In this document: one piece after another, positions 1-12,800 of the stretch
Numbering within the stretch: the first letter of the stretch is position 1
Layout: each line of letters opens with the position of its first letter
Assembly (NCBI GenBank): GCA_963210315.1
Contig: OY723244.1
Span: forward strand, 1,302,001 to 1,366,000
Source of the DNA: Rhynchopus euleeides
Lineage: Eukaryota; Euglenozoa; Diplonemea; Diplonemida; Diplonemidae
Direction of reading: 5' to 3'
DNA: 64,000 nucleotides
The notes under the pieces: model-generated
What the model saw: only the letters and a program-made list of their open reading frames with translations
What the model was told of the DNA's origin: nothing
Databases searched by the model: none
Translations under genes and position numbers: made by a program

Positions 1-2200
1 CGGCAAAACAAAGCAACAGGCTGTAGGAATAGCGACAGGCCTGCACACAGAACTTTCAGGCTTGTTGAAAGTAGTTATTCGCACGTTGAGTGATGCAGAC
101 GAGACTAACTACAAAAAAACAGGGATCAAGAAGCTTTTTGTCGTCGAAAGCATAGACGATGTGGCTAAGTATATGAAGCTTAACTACGACACCGTTAAGA
201 AAGCCACACCAACAACAAGAGATTTCACATCAATGTACACGTCCCTGGACCAGGAGGCGGTGATTGAGGGAGTTTGTTGGTGTGTCGAGCAGGCTTTTGA
301 GAATAAAGGCAATAAATACTTGGCGCGTGACGCAAGTGCGAAGCGTCGCAAAAAGAAGCACTTTAAATGGAAGGAGGGAAAAGATGACAAGAAGGTACGG
401 GCATACACTTCGGACGAGGTAAAACAGCTGGTGAGGTTGGCCGTGGAAAACAGTTTTGTGAAAAACGGCGATTATATCCTCCACCAGAAGAAAGGCATCC
501 CGACGGGAGGGAATGCAAGCCCGGACCTTGCAAACCTTTATTGTGCCAGTAAAGAGATGAGATACCTTGACACACTACCTCCGCAGCAACAAAAAAAGTT
601 TGGAGGGTTTTTCCGGTTCATTGATGATGTCTTTACCTTAGGGCCGCACATACCGGATAGTGTGTACGGCATGAGCTCTGAGGACACTACGAGAGGAATT
701 GACAGTTGTGTGTTCTTGGGAGGGTGGTTTAGATGGCAGAGGTATAAAAATGACGACGGGAATGAGAAAACACGGGTGCGCATGTCAGTGTATAATAAGG
801 AAAGTGACTGGGTGCACTATGACCCTATCAAATATACTGGCAGGACAAGCGCAGCGCCGAAAAGCCAAGGAAATGGCATTGTGATATCACAGCTGATACG
901 AACGGCGAGAATCTGCAACAACCTGGAAGATTTCATGGTTGAGGCAGAACTCATCCTACGTCGCCTTTTGATAAGAGGATGGAAACCCTACGAGCTCCGG
1001 GGAACATGGCAGAGAACCGTGAGAGAGTTGTTTTGTGTAGCCCCAGCGCAAAGGGAGAAGATCGAACGACTTTTTGACACTGCTACGGACAGGCACTACC
1101 GGAAGTGCCCCATGCCAAAACTACGGGCGTACGTCTGGTCCAAACCCAACAGAGGAATGCCTGATAAAGATACGGAGCCGGCAGAGGGTACGGAAAGGGC
1201 AGGGAAATCTGAGGACACATCCCACACAGACCCCGCACCGCAAGGGGCGGATGTGAAGCCTACTGGAAGTGCGAACCAACGCAAGAGTGAAAGTGATTCT
1301 TTTGTCCCTCTCTTCTCCACCTCCTCCCCTTCCGTACCGATGTCTTCCTCTTCTTCTTCGTCCTCTCCCTCTTCTCCTCCCCTCTCTCCACCCGTCCCCT
1401 CACAACAGCCTCCAGTTTTGGGGAAGAGCACGATAAGTATGAAGGTACTGCACAGCGATACGTTGTCGTGGGGTGTTGTCAATGAGGGAAATACTTGCTA
1501 CCTGGGAGCACTGTACCAGATGCTCGCACACTCGGTACTTCCAGCTACCCTAGGCAGTGCATGCAAGTTTGTTTCAAATGGACTCGGCCTGACCCCCATA
1601 CTCATGGGATTGTACTCCATGTACACCAGGAGTCGCACAGATCATTCAGTGTCCGTGTTACAAACAGCCATTCACAGAATGTTCCAGACAAGGGAACAGC
1701 ATTGCGCGGATGAAGCGTATTGTCTGGGGGTTGTACCAACACTGGAAGCAGAATGGAGAATGCTGAATGAACACCTCAGGACGATGGACCAACCGACAGT
1801 ACAGTCATGGATTCCTGAAGTAAAAACATTCACGAGCATGGCATGCCAAAATTGCAAGAAGGTCACGGGGAGGGAGGAACAGCTGTCCTTACTGTCAGTC
1901 CCACTCAACAACCCCCGGAGAACAGGTGTGACGTTGGCCGACAGAATTTGCGAAAGCCTGAGGCCTGAAGAAGTGCCTAATTACGAGTGCGAAATGTGTG
2001 CCCCAAACAAACAGCGGGCAACAAAGTCGGTGCAAATCACATCACTCCCGACACACTTGTTTATACGACTTTGGCGCTTCAAAACACTCAGAGTTGGCAA
2101 CGGTGTCAGGTATGAGCGCAAGACTCAAGCGATCAACATTGACACGGACTTGCTGATGTCGAGTGGTAACAACGGAGGGAAGCCTTCTTTTACAAGGTAC
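1..2200 (+). mobile_element. Partial retroelement, probably Penelope-like or a related endonuclease-poor RT lineage
   Basis: The RT motifs in the 2-2200 frame are those of a mobile retroelement rather than telomerase or a host enzyme. No long terminal repeat, integrase, RNase H, capsid or envelope segment is visible in the 2.2 kb available. Neither end of the element is in the window, since the left part lies outside it and the right part disappears into the N gap, so copy boundaries and target-site duplications cannot be assessed. The reading frame is open throughout what can be seen, which suggests a young or still constrained copy. Assignment to the Penelope-like group rests on motif resemblance only and could be wrong at family level. 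Confidence 0.4.
2..2200 (+). CDS. Reverse transcriptase fused to a USP-type ubiquitin protease (partial at both ends)
   Basis: The frame is open from the left edge (GGC at base 2) to the N gap, 733 residues, so both true ends are missing. Numbering from base 2: RT motif A RDFTSMYTSL (73-82), motif B GIPTGGNASPDLANLY (165-180), and motif C FIDDV (206-210) with the catalytic Asp pair 208/209. A thumb-like stretch SQLIRTARICNN (296-307) follows. The order and the ...SQLIR.AR.C... signature recall Penelope-like and related non-LTR-type RTs of eukaryotes. A Ser/Pro-rich, probably disordered linker (about 430-475) leads into a USP (peptidase C19) domain. That domain has the Cys box NEGNTCYLGALYQML with nucleophile Cys499, two CxxC pairs (615/618 and 663/666) forming the usual zinc ribbon, and SLPTHLFIRLWRF (681-693), the LP..L.I.L.RF motif. 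The USP His/Asp box would lie in or beyond the gap. No GIY-YIG or other endonuclease is visible. RT would copy element RNA; USP would remove ubiquitin. Joint use in one polyprotein is inference. Confidence 0.82.
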
Positions 2201-2400
2201 NNNNNNNNNNNNNNNNNNNNNNNNNNNNNNNNNNNNNNNNNNNNNNNNNNNNNNNNNNNNNNNNNNNNNNNNNNNNNNNNNNNNNNNNNNNNNNNNNNNN
2301 NNNNNNNNNNNNNNNNNNNNNNNNNNNNNNNNNNNNNNNNNNNNNNNNNNNNNNNNNNNNNNNNNNNNNNNNNNNNNNNNNNNNNNNNNNNNNNNNNNNN
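2201..2400. other. Assembly gap (200 N)
   Basis: Exactly 200 N. A round number usually marks a scaffold gap of unknown or nominal size, so the real distance between the RT-USP frame and the 31-bp array, and the true left end of that array, are unknown. Any reading frame drawn across the N block is an artefact. Confidence 0.98.
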
Positions 2401-3480
2401 AGAGGTTGCCCCATGCCTTGGAACCTATCTGCGAGGTTGCCCCCATGCCTTGGAACCTATGTGAGAGGTTGCCCCATGCCTTGGAACCTATCTGCGAGGT
2501 TGCCCCATGCCTTGGAACCTATCTGCGAGGTTGCCCCATGCCTTGGAACCTATCTGCGAGGTTGCCCCATGCCTTGGAACCTATCTGCGAGGTTGCCCCA
2601 TGCCTTGGAACCTATGTGAGAGGTTGCCCCATGCCTTGGACCTATGTGAGAGGTTGCCCCATGCCTTGGAACCTATCTGCGAGGTTGCCCCATGCCTTGG
2701 AACCTATGTGAGAGGTTGCCCCATGCCTTGGAACCTATCTGCGAGGTTGCCCCATGCCTTGGAACCTATGTGAGAGGTTGCCCCATGCCTTGGAACCTAT
2801 CTGCGAGGTTGCCCCATGCCTGGGAACCTATGTGAGAGGTTGCCCCATGCCTTGGAACCTATGTGAGAGGTTGCCCCATGCCTTGGAACCTATCTGCGAG
2901 GTTGCCCCATGCCTTGGAACCTATGTGAGAGGTTGCCCCATGCCTTGGAACCTATCTGCGAGGTTGCCCCATGCCTGGAACCTATGTGAGAGGTTGCCCC
3001 ATGCCTTGGAACCTATCTGCGAGGTTGCCCCATGCCTGGGAACCTATGTGAGAGGTTGCCCCATGCCTTGGAACCTATGTGAGAGGTTGCCCCATGCCTT
3101 GGAACCTATCTGCGAGGTTGCCCATGCCTTGGAACCTATGTGAGAGGTTGCCCCATGCCTTGGAACCTATCTGCGAGGTTGCCCCATGCCTTGGAACCTA
3201 TGTGAGAGGTTGCCCCATGCCTTGGAACCTATCTGCGAGGTTGCCCATGCCTGGACCTATGTGAGAGGTTGCCCCATGCCTTGGACCTATCTGCGAGTGC
3301 CCATGCCTGGGAACCTATGTGAGAGGTTGCCCCATGCCTTGGAACCTATGTGAGAGGTTGCCCCATGCCTTGGAACCTATCTGCGAGGTTGCCCCATGCC
3401 TTGGAACCTATCTGCGAGGTTGCCCCATGCCTGGGAACCTATGTGAGAGGTTGCCCCATGCCTTGGAACCTATGTAGAGG
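2401..3480. repeat. Irregular, indel-rich left part of the 31-bp array
   Basis: About 35 units beside the gap carry about nine small length changes: CCCC to CCC or CCCCC, GGAACC to GGACC, CCTTGG to CCTGG with a base lost, GCGAGGTTG to GCGAGTG, and TGTGAG to TGTAG. They sum to -10 bp. Most are losses from short homopolymer runs. No further indel is needed to explain the spacing anywhere from 3477 to 16839. This may be real decay of the array edge or low-quality sequence at a contig end. Confidence 0.85.
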
Positions 3481-5192
3481 TTGCCCCATGCCTTGGAACC
3501 TATCTGCGAGGTTGCCCCATGCCTTGGAACCTATCTGCGAGGTTGCCCCATGCCTGGGAACCTATGTTAGAGGTTGCCCCATGCCTTGGAACCTATCTGC
3601 GAGGTTGCCCCATGCCTTGGAACCTATGTGAGAGGTTGCCCCATGCCTTGGAACCTATCTGCGAGGTTGCCCCATGCCTGGGAACCTATGTGAGAGGTTG
3701 CCCCATGCCTTGGAACCTATGTGAGAGGTTGCCCCATGTCTTGGAACCTATCTGCGAGGTTGCCCCATGCCTGGGAACCTATGTGAGAGGTTGCCCCATG
3801 CCTTGGAACCTATCTGCGAGGTTGCCCCATGCCTGGGAACCTATGTGAGAGGTTGCCCCATGCCTTGGAACCTATCTGCGAGGTTGCCCCATGCCTGGGA
3901 ACCTATGTGAGAGGTTGCCCCATGCCTTGGAACCTATGTGAGAGGTTGCCCCATGCCTTGGAACCTATCTGCGAGGTTGCCCCATGCCTTGGAACCTATG
4001 TGAGAGGTTGCCCCATGCCTTGGAACCTATCTGCGAGGTTGCCCCATGCCTTGGAACCTATGTGAGAGGTTGCCCCATGCCTTGGAACCTATCTGCGAGG
4101 TTGCCCCATGCCTGGGAACCTATGTGAGAGGTTGCCCCATGCCTTGGAACCTATGTGAGAGGTTGCCCCATGCCTTGGAACCTATCTGCGAGGTTGCCCC
4201 ATGCCTTGGAACCTATGTGAGAGGTTGCCCCATGCCTTGGAACCTATCTGCGAGGTTGCCCCATGCCTTGGAACCTATGTGAGAGGTTGCCCCATGCCTT
4301 GGAACCTATCTGCGAGGTTGCCCCATGCCTGGGAACCTATGTGAGAGGTTGCCCCATGCCTTGGAACCTATGTGAGAGGTTGCCCCATGCCTTGGAACCT
4401 ATCTGCGAGGTTGCCCCATGCCTTGGAACCTATCTGCGAGGTTGCCCCATGCCTGGGAACCTATGTGAGAGGTTGCCCCATGCCTTGGAACCTATGTTAG
4501 AGGTTGCCCCATGCCTTGGAACCTATCTGCGAGGTTGCCCCATGCCTGGGAACCTATGTGAGAGGTTGCCCCATGCCTTGGAACCTATCTGCGAGGTTGC
4601 CCCATGCCTGGGAACCTATGTGAGAGGTTGCCCCATGCCTTGGAACCTATCTGCGAGGTTGCCCCATGCCTGGGAACCTATGTGAGAGGTTGCCCCATGC
4701 CTTGGAACCTATGTGAGAGGTGGCCCCATGCCTTGGAACCTATCTGCGAGGTTGCCCCATGCCTTGGAACCTATGTGAGAGGTTGCCCCATGCCTTGGAA
4801 CCTATCTGCGAGGTTGCCCCATGCCTTGGAACCTATGTGAGAGGTTGCCCCATGCCTTGGAACCTATCTGCGAGGTTGCCCCATGCCTGGGAACCTATGT
4901 GAGAGGTTGCCCCATGCCTTGGAACCTATGTGAGAGGTTGCCCCATGCCTTGGAACCTATCTGCGAGGTTGCCCCATGCCTGGGAACCTATGTGAGAGGT
5001 TGCCCCATGCCTTGGAACCTATCTGCGAGGTTGCCCCATGCCTGGGAACCTATGTGAGAGGTTGCCCCATGCCTTGGAACCTATCTGCGAGGTTGCCCCA
5101 TGCCTTGGAACCTATGTGAGAGGTTGCCCCATGCCTTGGAACCTATGTGAGAGGTTGCCCCATGCCTTGGAACCTATCTGCGAGGTTGCCCC

Positions 5193-8100
5193 ATGCCTTG
5201 GAACCTATCTGCGAGGTTGCCCCATGCCTGGGAACCTATGTTAGAGGTTGCCCCATGCCTTGGAACCTATCTGCGAGGTTGCCCCATGCCTTGGAACCTA
5301 TGTGAGAGGTTGCCCCATGCCTTGGAACCTATCTGCGAGGTTGCCCCATGCCTTGGAACCTATCTGCGAGGTTGCCCCATGCCTGGGAACCTATGTGAGA
5401 GGTTGCCCCATGCCTTGGAACCTATGTTAGAGGTTGCCCCATGCCTTGGAACCTATCTGCGAGGTTGCCCCATGCCTTGGAACCTATCTGCGAGGTTGCC
5501 CCATGCCTGGGAACCTATGTTAGAGGTTGCCCCATGCCTTGGAACCTATCTGCGAGGTTGCCCCATGCCTTGGAACCTATGTGAGAGGTTGCCCCATGCC
5601 TTGGAACCTATCTGCGAGGTTGCCCCATGCCTGGGAACCTATGTGAGAGGTTGCCCCATGCCTTGGAACCTATGTGAGAGGTTGCCCCATGTCTTGGAAC
5701 CTATCTGCGAGGTTGCCCCATGCCTGGGAACCTATGTGAGAGGTTGCCCCATGCCTTGGAACCTATGTGAGAGGTTGCCCCATGCCTTGGAACCTATCTG
5801 CGAGGTTGCCCCATGCCTTGGAACCTATGTGAGAGGTTGCCCCATGCCTTGGAACCTATCTGCGAGGTTGCCCCATGCCTGGGAACCTATGTGAGAGGTT
5901 GCCCCATGCCTTGGAACCTATGTGAGAGGTTGCCCCATGCCTTGGAACCTATCTGCGAGGTTGCCCCATGCCTTGGAACCTATGTGAGAGGTTGCCCCAT
6001 GCCGTGGAACCTATCTGCGAGGTTGCCCCATGCCTTGGAACCTATGTGAGAGGTTGCCCCATGCCTTGGAACCTATCTGCGAGGTTGCCCCATGCCTGGG
6101 AACCTATGTGAGAGGTTGCCCCATGCCTTGGAACCTATGTGAGAGGTTGCCCCATGCCTTGGAACCTATCTGCGAGGTTGCCCCATGCCTGGGAACCTAT
6201 GTGAGAGGTTGCCCCATGCCTTGGAACCTATCTGCGAGGTTGCCCCATGCCTGGGAACCTATGTGAGAGGTTGCCCCATGCCTTGGAACCTATCTGCGAG
6301 GTTGCCCCATGCCTTGGAACCTATGTGAGAGGTTGCCCCATGCCTTGGAACCTATCTGCGAGGTTGCCCCATGCCTTGGAACCTATCTGCGAGGTTGCCC
6401 CATGCCTGGGAACCTATGTGAGAGGTTGCCCCATGCCTTGGAACCTATGTTAGAGGTTGCCCCATGCCTTGGAACCTATCTGCGAGGTTGCCCCATGCCT
6501 GGGAACCTATGTTAGAGGTTGCCCCATGCCTTGGAACCTATCTGCGAGGTTGCCCCATGCCTTGGAACCTATGTGAGAGGTTGCCCCATGCCTTGGAACC
6601 TATCTGCGAGGTTGCCCCATGCCTTGGAACCTATCTGCGAGGTTGCCCCATGCCTGGGAACCTATGTGAGAGGTTGCCCCATGCCTTGGAACCTATGTTA
6701 GAGGTTGCCCCATGCCTTGGAACCTATCTGCGAGGTTGCCCCATGCCTTGGAACCTATCTGCGAGGTTGCCCCATGCCTGGGAACCTATGTTAGAGGTTG
6801 CCCCATGCCTTGGAACCTATCTGCGAGGTTGCCCCATGCCTTGGAACCTATGTGAGAGGTTGCCCCATGCCTTGGAACCTATCTGCGAGGTTGCCCCATG
6901 CCTGGGAACCTATGTGAGAGGTTGCCCCATGCCTTGGAACCTATGTGAGAGGTTGCCCCATGTCTTGGAACCTATCTGCGAGGTTGCCCCATGCCTGGGA
7001 ACCTATGTGAGAGGTTGCCCCATGCCTTGGAACCTATCTGCGAGGTTGCCCCATGCCTGGGAACCTATGTGAGAGGTTGCCCCATGCCTTGGAACCTATC
7101 TGCGAGGTTGCCCCATGCCTGGGAACCTATGTGAGAGGTTGCCCCATGCCTTGGAACCTATGTGAGAGGTTGCCCCATGCCTTGGAACCTATCTGCGAGG
7201 TTGCCCCATGCCTTGGAACCTATGTGAGAGGTTGCCCCATGCCTTGGAACCTATCTGCGAGGTTGCCCCATGCCTTGGAACCTATGTGAGAGGTTGCCCC
7301 ATGCCTTGGAACCTATCTGCGAGGTTGCCCCATGCCTGGGAACCTATGTGAGAGGTTGCCCCATGCCTTGGAACCTATGTGAGAGGTTGCCCCATGCCTT
7401 GGAACCTATCTGCGAGGTTGCCCCATGCCTTGGAACCTATGTGAGAGGTTGCCCCATGCCTTGGAACCTATCTGCGAGGTTGCCCCATGCCTTGGAACCT
7501 ATGTGAGAGGTTGCCCCATGCCTTGGAACCTATCTGCGAGGTTGCCCCATGCCTGGGAACCTATGTGAGAGGTTGCCCCATGCCTTGGAACCTATGTGAG
7601 AGGTTGCCCCATGTCTTGGAACCTATCTGCGAGGTTGCCCCATGCCTGGGAACCTATGTGAGAGGTTGCCCCATGCCTTGGAACCTATCTGCGAGGTTGC
7701 CCCATGCCTGGGAACCTATGTGAGAGGTTGCCCCATGCCTTGGAACCTATGTGAGAGGTTGCCCCATGCCTTGGAACCTATCTGCGAGGTTGCCCCATGC
7801 CTTGGAACCTATGTGAGAGGTTGCCCCATGCCTTGGAACCTATCTGCGAGGTTGCCCCATGCCTTGGAACCTATGTGAGAGGTTGCCCCATGCCTTGGAA
7901 CCTATCTGCGAGGTTGCCCCATGCCTGGGAACCTATGTGAGAGGTTGCCCCATGCCTTGGAACCTATGTGAGAGGTTGCCCCATGCCTTGGAACCTATCT
8001 GCGAGGTTGCCCCATGCCTTGGAACCTATGTGAGAGGTTGCCCCATGCCTTGGAACCTATCTGCGAGGTTGCCCCATGCCTGGGAACCTATGTGAGAGGT

Positions 8101-9800
8101 TGCCCCATGCCTTGGAACCTATGTGAGAGGTTGCCCCATGCCTTGGAACCTATGTGAGAGGTTGCCCCATGCCTTGGAACCTATGTGAGAGGTTGCCCCA
8201 TGCCTTGGAACCTATCTGCGAGGTTGCCCCATGCCTGGGAACCTATGTGAGAGGTTGCCCCATGCCTTGGAACCTATGTGAGAGGTTGCCCCATGCCTTG
8301 GAACCTATCTGCGAGGTTGCCCCATGCCTTGGAACCTATCTGCGAGGTTGCCCCATGCCTGGGAACCTATGTGAGAGGTTGCCCCATGCCTTGGAACCTA
8401 TGTTAGAGGTTGCCCCATGCCTTGGAACCTATCTGCGAGGTTGCCCCATGCCTGGGAACCTATGTGAGAGGTTGCCCCATGCCTTGGAACCTATCTGCGA
8501 GGTTGCCCCATGCCTGGGAACCTATGTGAGAGGTTGCCCCATGCCTTGGAACCTATCTGCGAGGTTGCCCCATGCCTGGGAACCTATGTCAGAGGTTGCC
8601 CCATGCCTTGGAACCTATGTGAGAGGTTGCCCCATGCCTTGGAACCTATCTGCGAGGTTGCCCCATGCCTTGGAACCTATGTGAGAGGTTGCCCCATGCC
8701 TTGGAACCTATCTGCGAGGTTGCCCCATGCCTTGGAACCTATGTGAGAGGTTGCCCCATGCCTTGGAACCTATCTGCGAGGTTGCCCCATGCCTGGGAAC
8801 CTATGTGAGAGGTTGCCCCATGCCTTGGAACCTATGTGAGAGGTTGCCCCATGCCTTGGAACCTATCTGCGAGGTTGCCCCATGCCTGGGAACCTATGTG
8901 AGAGGTTGCCCCATGCCTTGGAACCTATCTGCGAGGTTGCCCCATGCCTGGGAACCTATGTGAGAGGTTGCCCCATGCCTTGGAACCTATCTGCGAGGTT
9001 GCCCCATGCCTTGGAACCTATGTGAGAGGTTGCCCCATGCCTTGGAACCTATGTGAGAGGTTGCCCCATGCCTTGGAACCTATCTGCGAGGTTGCCCCAT
9101 GCCTTGGAACCTATCTGCGAGGTTGCCCCATGCCTGGGAACCTATGTTAGAGGTTGCCCCATGCCTTGGAACCTATCTGCGAGGTTGCCCCATGCCTTGG
9201 AACCTATGTGAGAGGTTGCCCCATGCCTTGGAACCTATCTGCGAGGTTGCCCCATGCCTTGGAACCTATCTGCGAGGTTGCCCCATGCCTGGGAACCTAT
9301 GTGAGAGGTTGCCCCATGCCTTGGAACCTATGTTAGAGGTTGCCCCATGCCTTGGAACCTATCTGCGAGGTTGCCCCATGCCTTGGAACCTATCTGCGAG
9401 GTTGCCCCATGCCTGGGAACCTATGTTAGAGGTTGCCCCATGCCTTGGAACCTATCTGCGAGGTTGCCCCATGCCTTGGAACCTATGTGAGAGGTTGCCC
9501 CATGCCTTGGAACCTATCTGCGAGGTTGCCCCATGCCTGGGAACCTATGTGAGAGGTTGCCCCATGCCTTGGAACCTATGTGAGAGGTTGCCCCATGTCT
9601 TGGAACCTATCTGCGAGGTTGCCCCATGCCTGGGAACCTATGTGAGAGGTTGCCCCATGCCTTGGAACCTATGTGAGAGGTTGCCCCATGCCTTGGAACC
9701 TATCTGCGAGGTTGCCCCATGCCTTGGAACCTATGTGAGAGGTTGCCCCATGCCTTGGAACCTATCTGCGAGGTTGCCCCATGCCTTGGAACCTATGTGA
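5193..9800. repeat. Higher-order repetition inside the 31-bp array (offsets 1271 and 3906 bp)
   Basis: The block 5193-5894 recurs at 9099-9800, offset 3906 bp = 126 units, with near-identical unit order over about 700 bp. It recurs in part at 6464-7072, offset 1271 bp = 41 units. A rare unit with ATGTCTTGG in place of ATGCCTTGG marks copies at 3736, 5689, 6960, 7611, 9595 and 10649; the spacings are 63, 41, 21, 64 and 34 units. Blocks of tens of units have therefore been duplicated, not only single units. Confidence 0.85.
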
Positions 9801-12800
9801 GAGGTTGCCCCATGCCTTGGAACCTATCTGCGAGGTTGCCCCATGCCTGGGAACCTATGTGAGAGGTTGCCCCATGCCTTGGAACCTATGTGAGAGGTTG
9901 CCCCATGCCTTGGAACCTATCTGCGAGGTTGCCCCATGCCTTGGAACCTATGTGAGAGGTTGCCCCATGCCTTGGAACCTATCTGCGAGGTTGCCCCATG
10001 CCTTGGAACCTATGTGAGAGGTTGCCCCATGCCTTGGAACCTATCTGCGAGGTTGCCCCATGCCTGGGAACCTATGTGAGAGGTTGCCCCATGCCTTGGA
10101 ACCTATGTGAGAGGTTGCCCCATGCCTTGGAACCTATCTGCGAGGTTGCCCCATGCCTGGGAACCTATGTGAGAGGTTGCCCCATGCCTTGGAACCTATC
10201 TGCGAGGTTGCCCCATGCCTGGGAACCTATGTGAGAGGTTGCCCCATGCCTTGGAACCTATCTGCGAGGTTGCCCCATGCCTTGGAACCTATGTGAGAGG
10301 TTGCCCCATGCCTTGGAACCTATCTGCGAGGTTGCCCCATGCCTTGGAACCTATCTGCGAGGTTGCCCCATGCCTGGGAACCTATGTGAGAGGTTGCCCC
10401 ATGCCTTGGAACCTATCTGCGAGGTTGCCCCATGCCTGGGAACCTATGTGAGAGGTTGCCCCATGCCTTGGAACCTATCTGCGAGGTTGCCCCATGCCTG
10501 GGAACCTATGTGAGAGGTTGCCCCATGCCTTGGAACCTATCTGCGAGGTTGCCCCATGCCTGGGAACCTATGTGAGAGGTTGCCCCATGCCTTGGAACCT
10601 ATGTGAGAGGTTGCCCCATGCCTTCGAACCTATGTGAGAGGTTGCCCCATGTCTTGGAACCTATCTGCGAGGTTGCCCCATGCCTGGGAACCTATGTGAG
10701 AGGTTGCCCCATGCCTTGGAACCTATGTGAGAGGTTGCCCCATGCCTTGGAACCTATCTGCGAGGTTGCCCCATGCCTTGGAACCTATGTGAGAGGTTGC
10801 CCCATGCCTTGGAACCTATCTGCGAGGTTGCCCCATGCCTTGGAACCTATGTGAGAGGTTGCCCCATGCCTTGGAACCTATCTGCGAGGTTGCCCCATGC
10901 CTGGGAACCTATGTGAGAGGTTGCCCCATGCCTTGGAACCTATGTGAGAGGTTGCCCCATGCCTTGGAACCTATCTGCGAGGTTGCCCCATGCCTTGGAA
11001 CCTATGTGAGAGGTTGCCCCATGCCTTGGAACCTATCTGCGAGGTTGCCCCATGCCTTGGAACCTATGTGAGAGGTTGCCCCATGCCTTGGAACCTATCT
11101 GCGAGGTTGCCCCATGCCTGGGAACCTATGTGAGAGGTTGCCCCATGCCTTGGAACCTATGTGAGAGGTTGCCCCATGCCTTGGAACCTATCTGCGAGGT
11201 TGCCCCATGCCTGGGAACCTATGTGAGAGGTTGCCCCATGCCTTGGAACCTATCTGCGAGGTTGCCCCATGCCTGGGAACCTATGTGAGAGGTTGCCCCA
11301 TGCCTTGGAACCTATCTGCGAGGTTGCCCCATGCCTTGGAACCTATGTGAGAGGTTGCCCCATGCCTTGGAACCTATCTGCGAGGTTGCCCCATGCCTTG
11401 GAACCTATCTGCGAGGTTGCCCCATGCCTGGGAACCTATGTGAGAGGTTGCCCCATGCCTTGGAACCTATGTTAGAGGTTGCCCCATGCCTTGGAACCTA
11501 TCTGCGAGGTTGCCCCATGCCTGGGAACCTATGTGAGAGGTTGCCCCATGCCTTGGAACCTATCTGCGAGGTTGCCCCATGCCTGGGAACCTATGTGAGA
11601 GGTTGCCCCATGCCTTGGAACCTATCTGCGAGGTTGCCCCATGCCTGGGAACCTATGTGAGAGGTTGCCCCATGCCTTGGAACCTATGTGAGAGGTTGCC
11701 CCATGCCTTGGAACCTATCTGCGAGGTTGCCCCATGCCTTGGAACCTATGTGAGAGGTTGCCCCATGCCTTGGAACCTATCTGCGAGGTTGCCCCATGCC
11801 TTGGAACCTATGTGAGAGGTTGCCCCATGCCTTGGAACCTATCTGCGAGGTTGCCCCATGCCTGGGAACCTATGTGAGAGGTTGCCCCATGCCTTGGAAC
11901 CTATCTGCGAGGTTGCCCCATGCCTGGGAACCTATGTGAGAGGTTGCCCCATGCCTTGGAACCTATCTGCGAGGTTGCCCCATGCCTTGGAACCTATGTG
12001 AGAGGTTGCCCCATGCCTTGGAACCTATGTGAGAGGTTGCCCCATGCCTTGGAACCTATCTGCGAGGTTGCCCCATGCCTTGGAACCTATCTGCGAGGTT
12101 GCCCCATGCCTGGGAACCTATGTGAGAGGTTGCCCCATGCCTTGGAACCTATGTTAGAGGTTGCCCCATGCCTTGGAACCTATCTGCGAGGTTGCCCCAT
12201 GCCTTGGAACCTATCTGCGAGGTTGCCCCATGCCTGGGAACCTATGTTAGAGGTTGCCCCATGCCTTGGAACCTATCTGCGAGGTTGCCCCATGCCTTGG
12301 AACCTATGTGAGAGGTTGCCCCATGCCTTGGAACCTATGTGAGAGGTTGCCCCATGCCTTGGAACCTATCTGCGAGGTTGCCCCATGCCTGGGAACCTAT
12401 GTGAGAGGTTGCCCCATGCCTTGGAACCTAGCTGCGAGGTTGCCCCATGCCTGGGAACCTATGTGAGAGGTTGCCCCATGCCTTGGAACCTATCTGCGAG
12501 GTTGCCCCATGCCTTGGAACCTATGTGAGAGGTTGCCCCATGCCTTGGAACCTATCTGCGAGGTTGCCCCATGCCTTGGAACCTATCTGCGAGGTTGCCC
12601 CATGCCTGGGAACCTATGTGAGAGGTTGCCCCATGCCTTGGAACCTATGTTAGAGGTTGCCCCATGCCTTGGAACCTATCTGCGAGGTTGCCCCATGCCT
12701 TGGAACCTATCTGCGAGGTTGCCCCATGCCTGGGAACCTATGTGAGAGGTTGCCCCATGCCTTGGAACCTATGTGAGAGGTTGCCCCATGCCTTGGAACC

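Noticed and set aside
1096-1482. Minus-strand ORF with a Glu-rich stretch inside the RT-USP gene
   Set aside because: It is the antisense of the Ser/Pro linker; the Glu run is only the complement of TCT/TCC codons.
2163-2711. Frames drawn across the N block
   Set aside because: The gap size is unknown, so any translation through it, including an extension of the RT-USP frame into the array, is meaningless.
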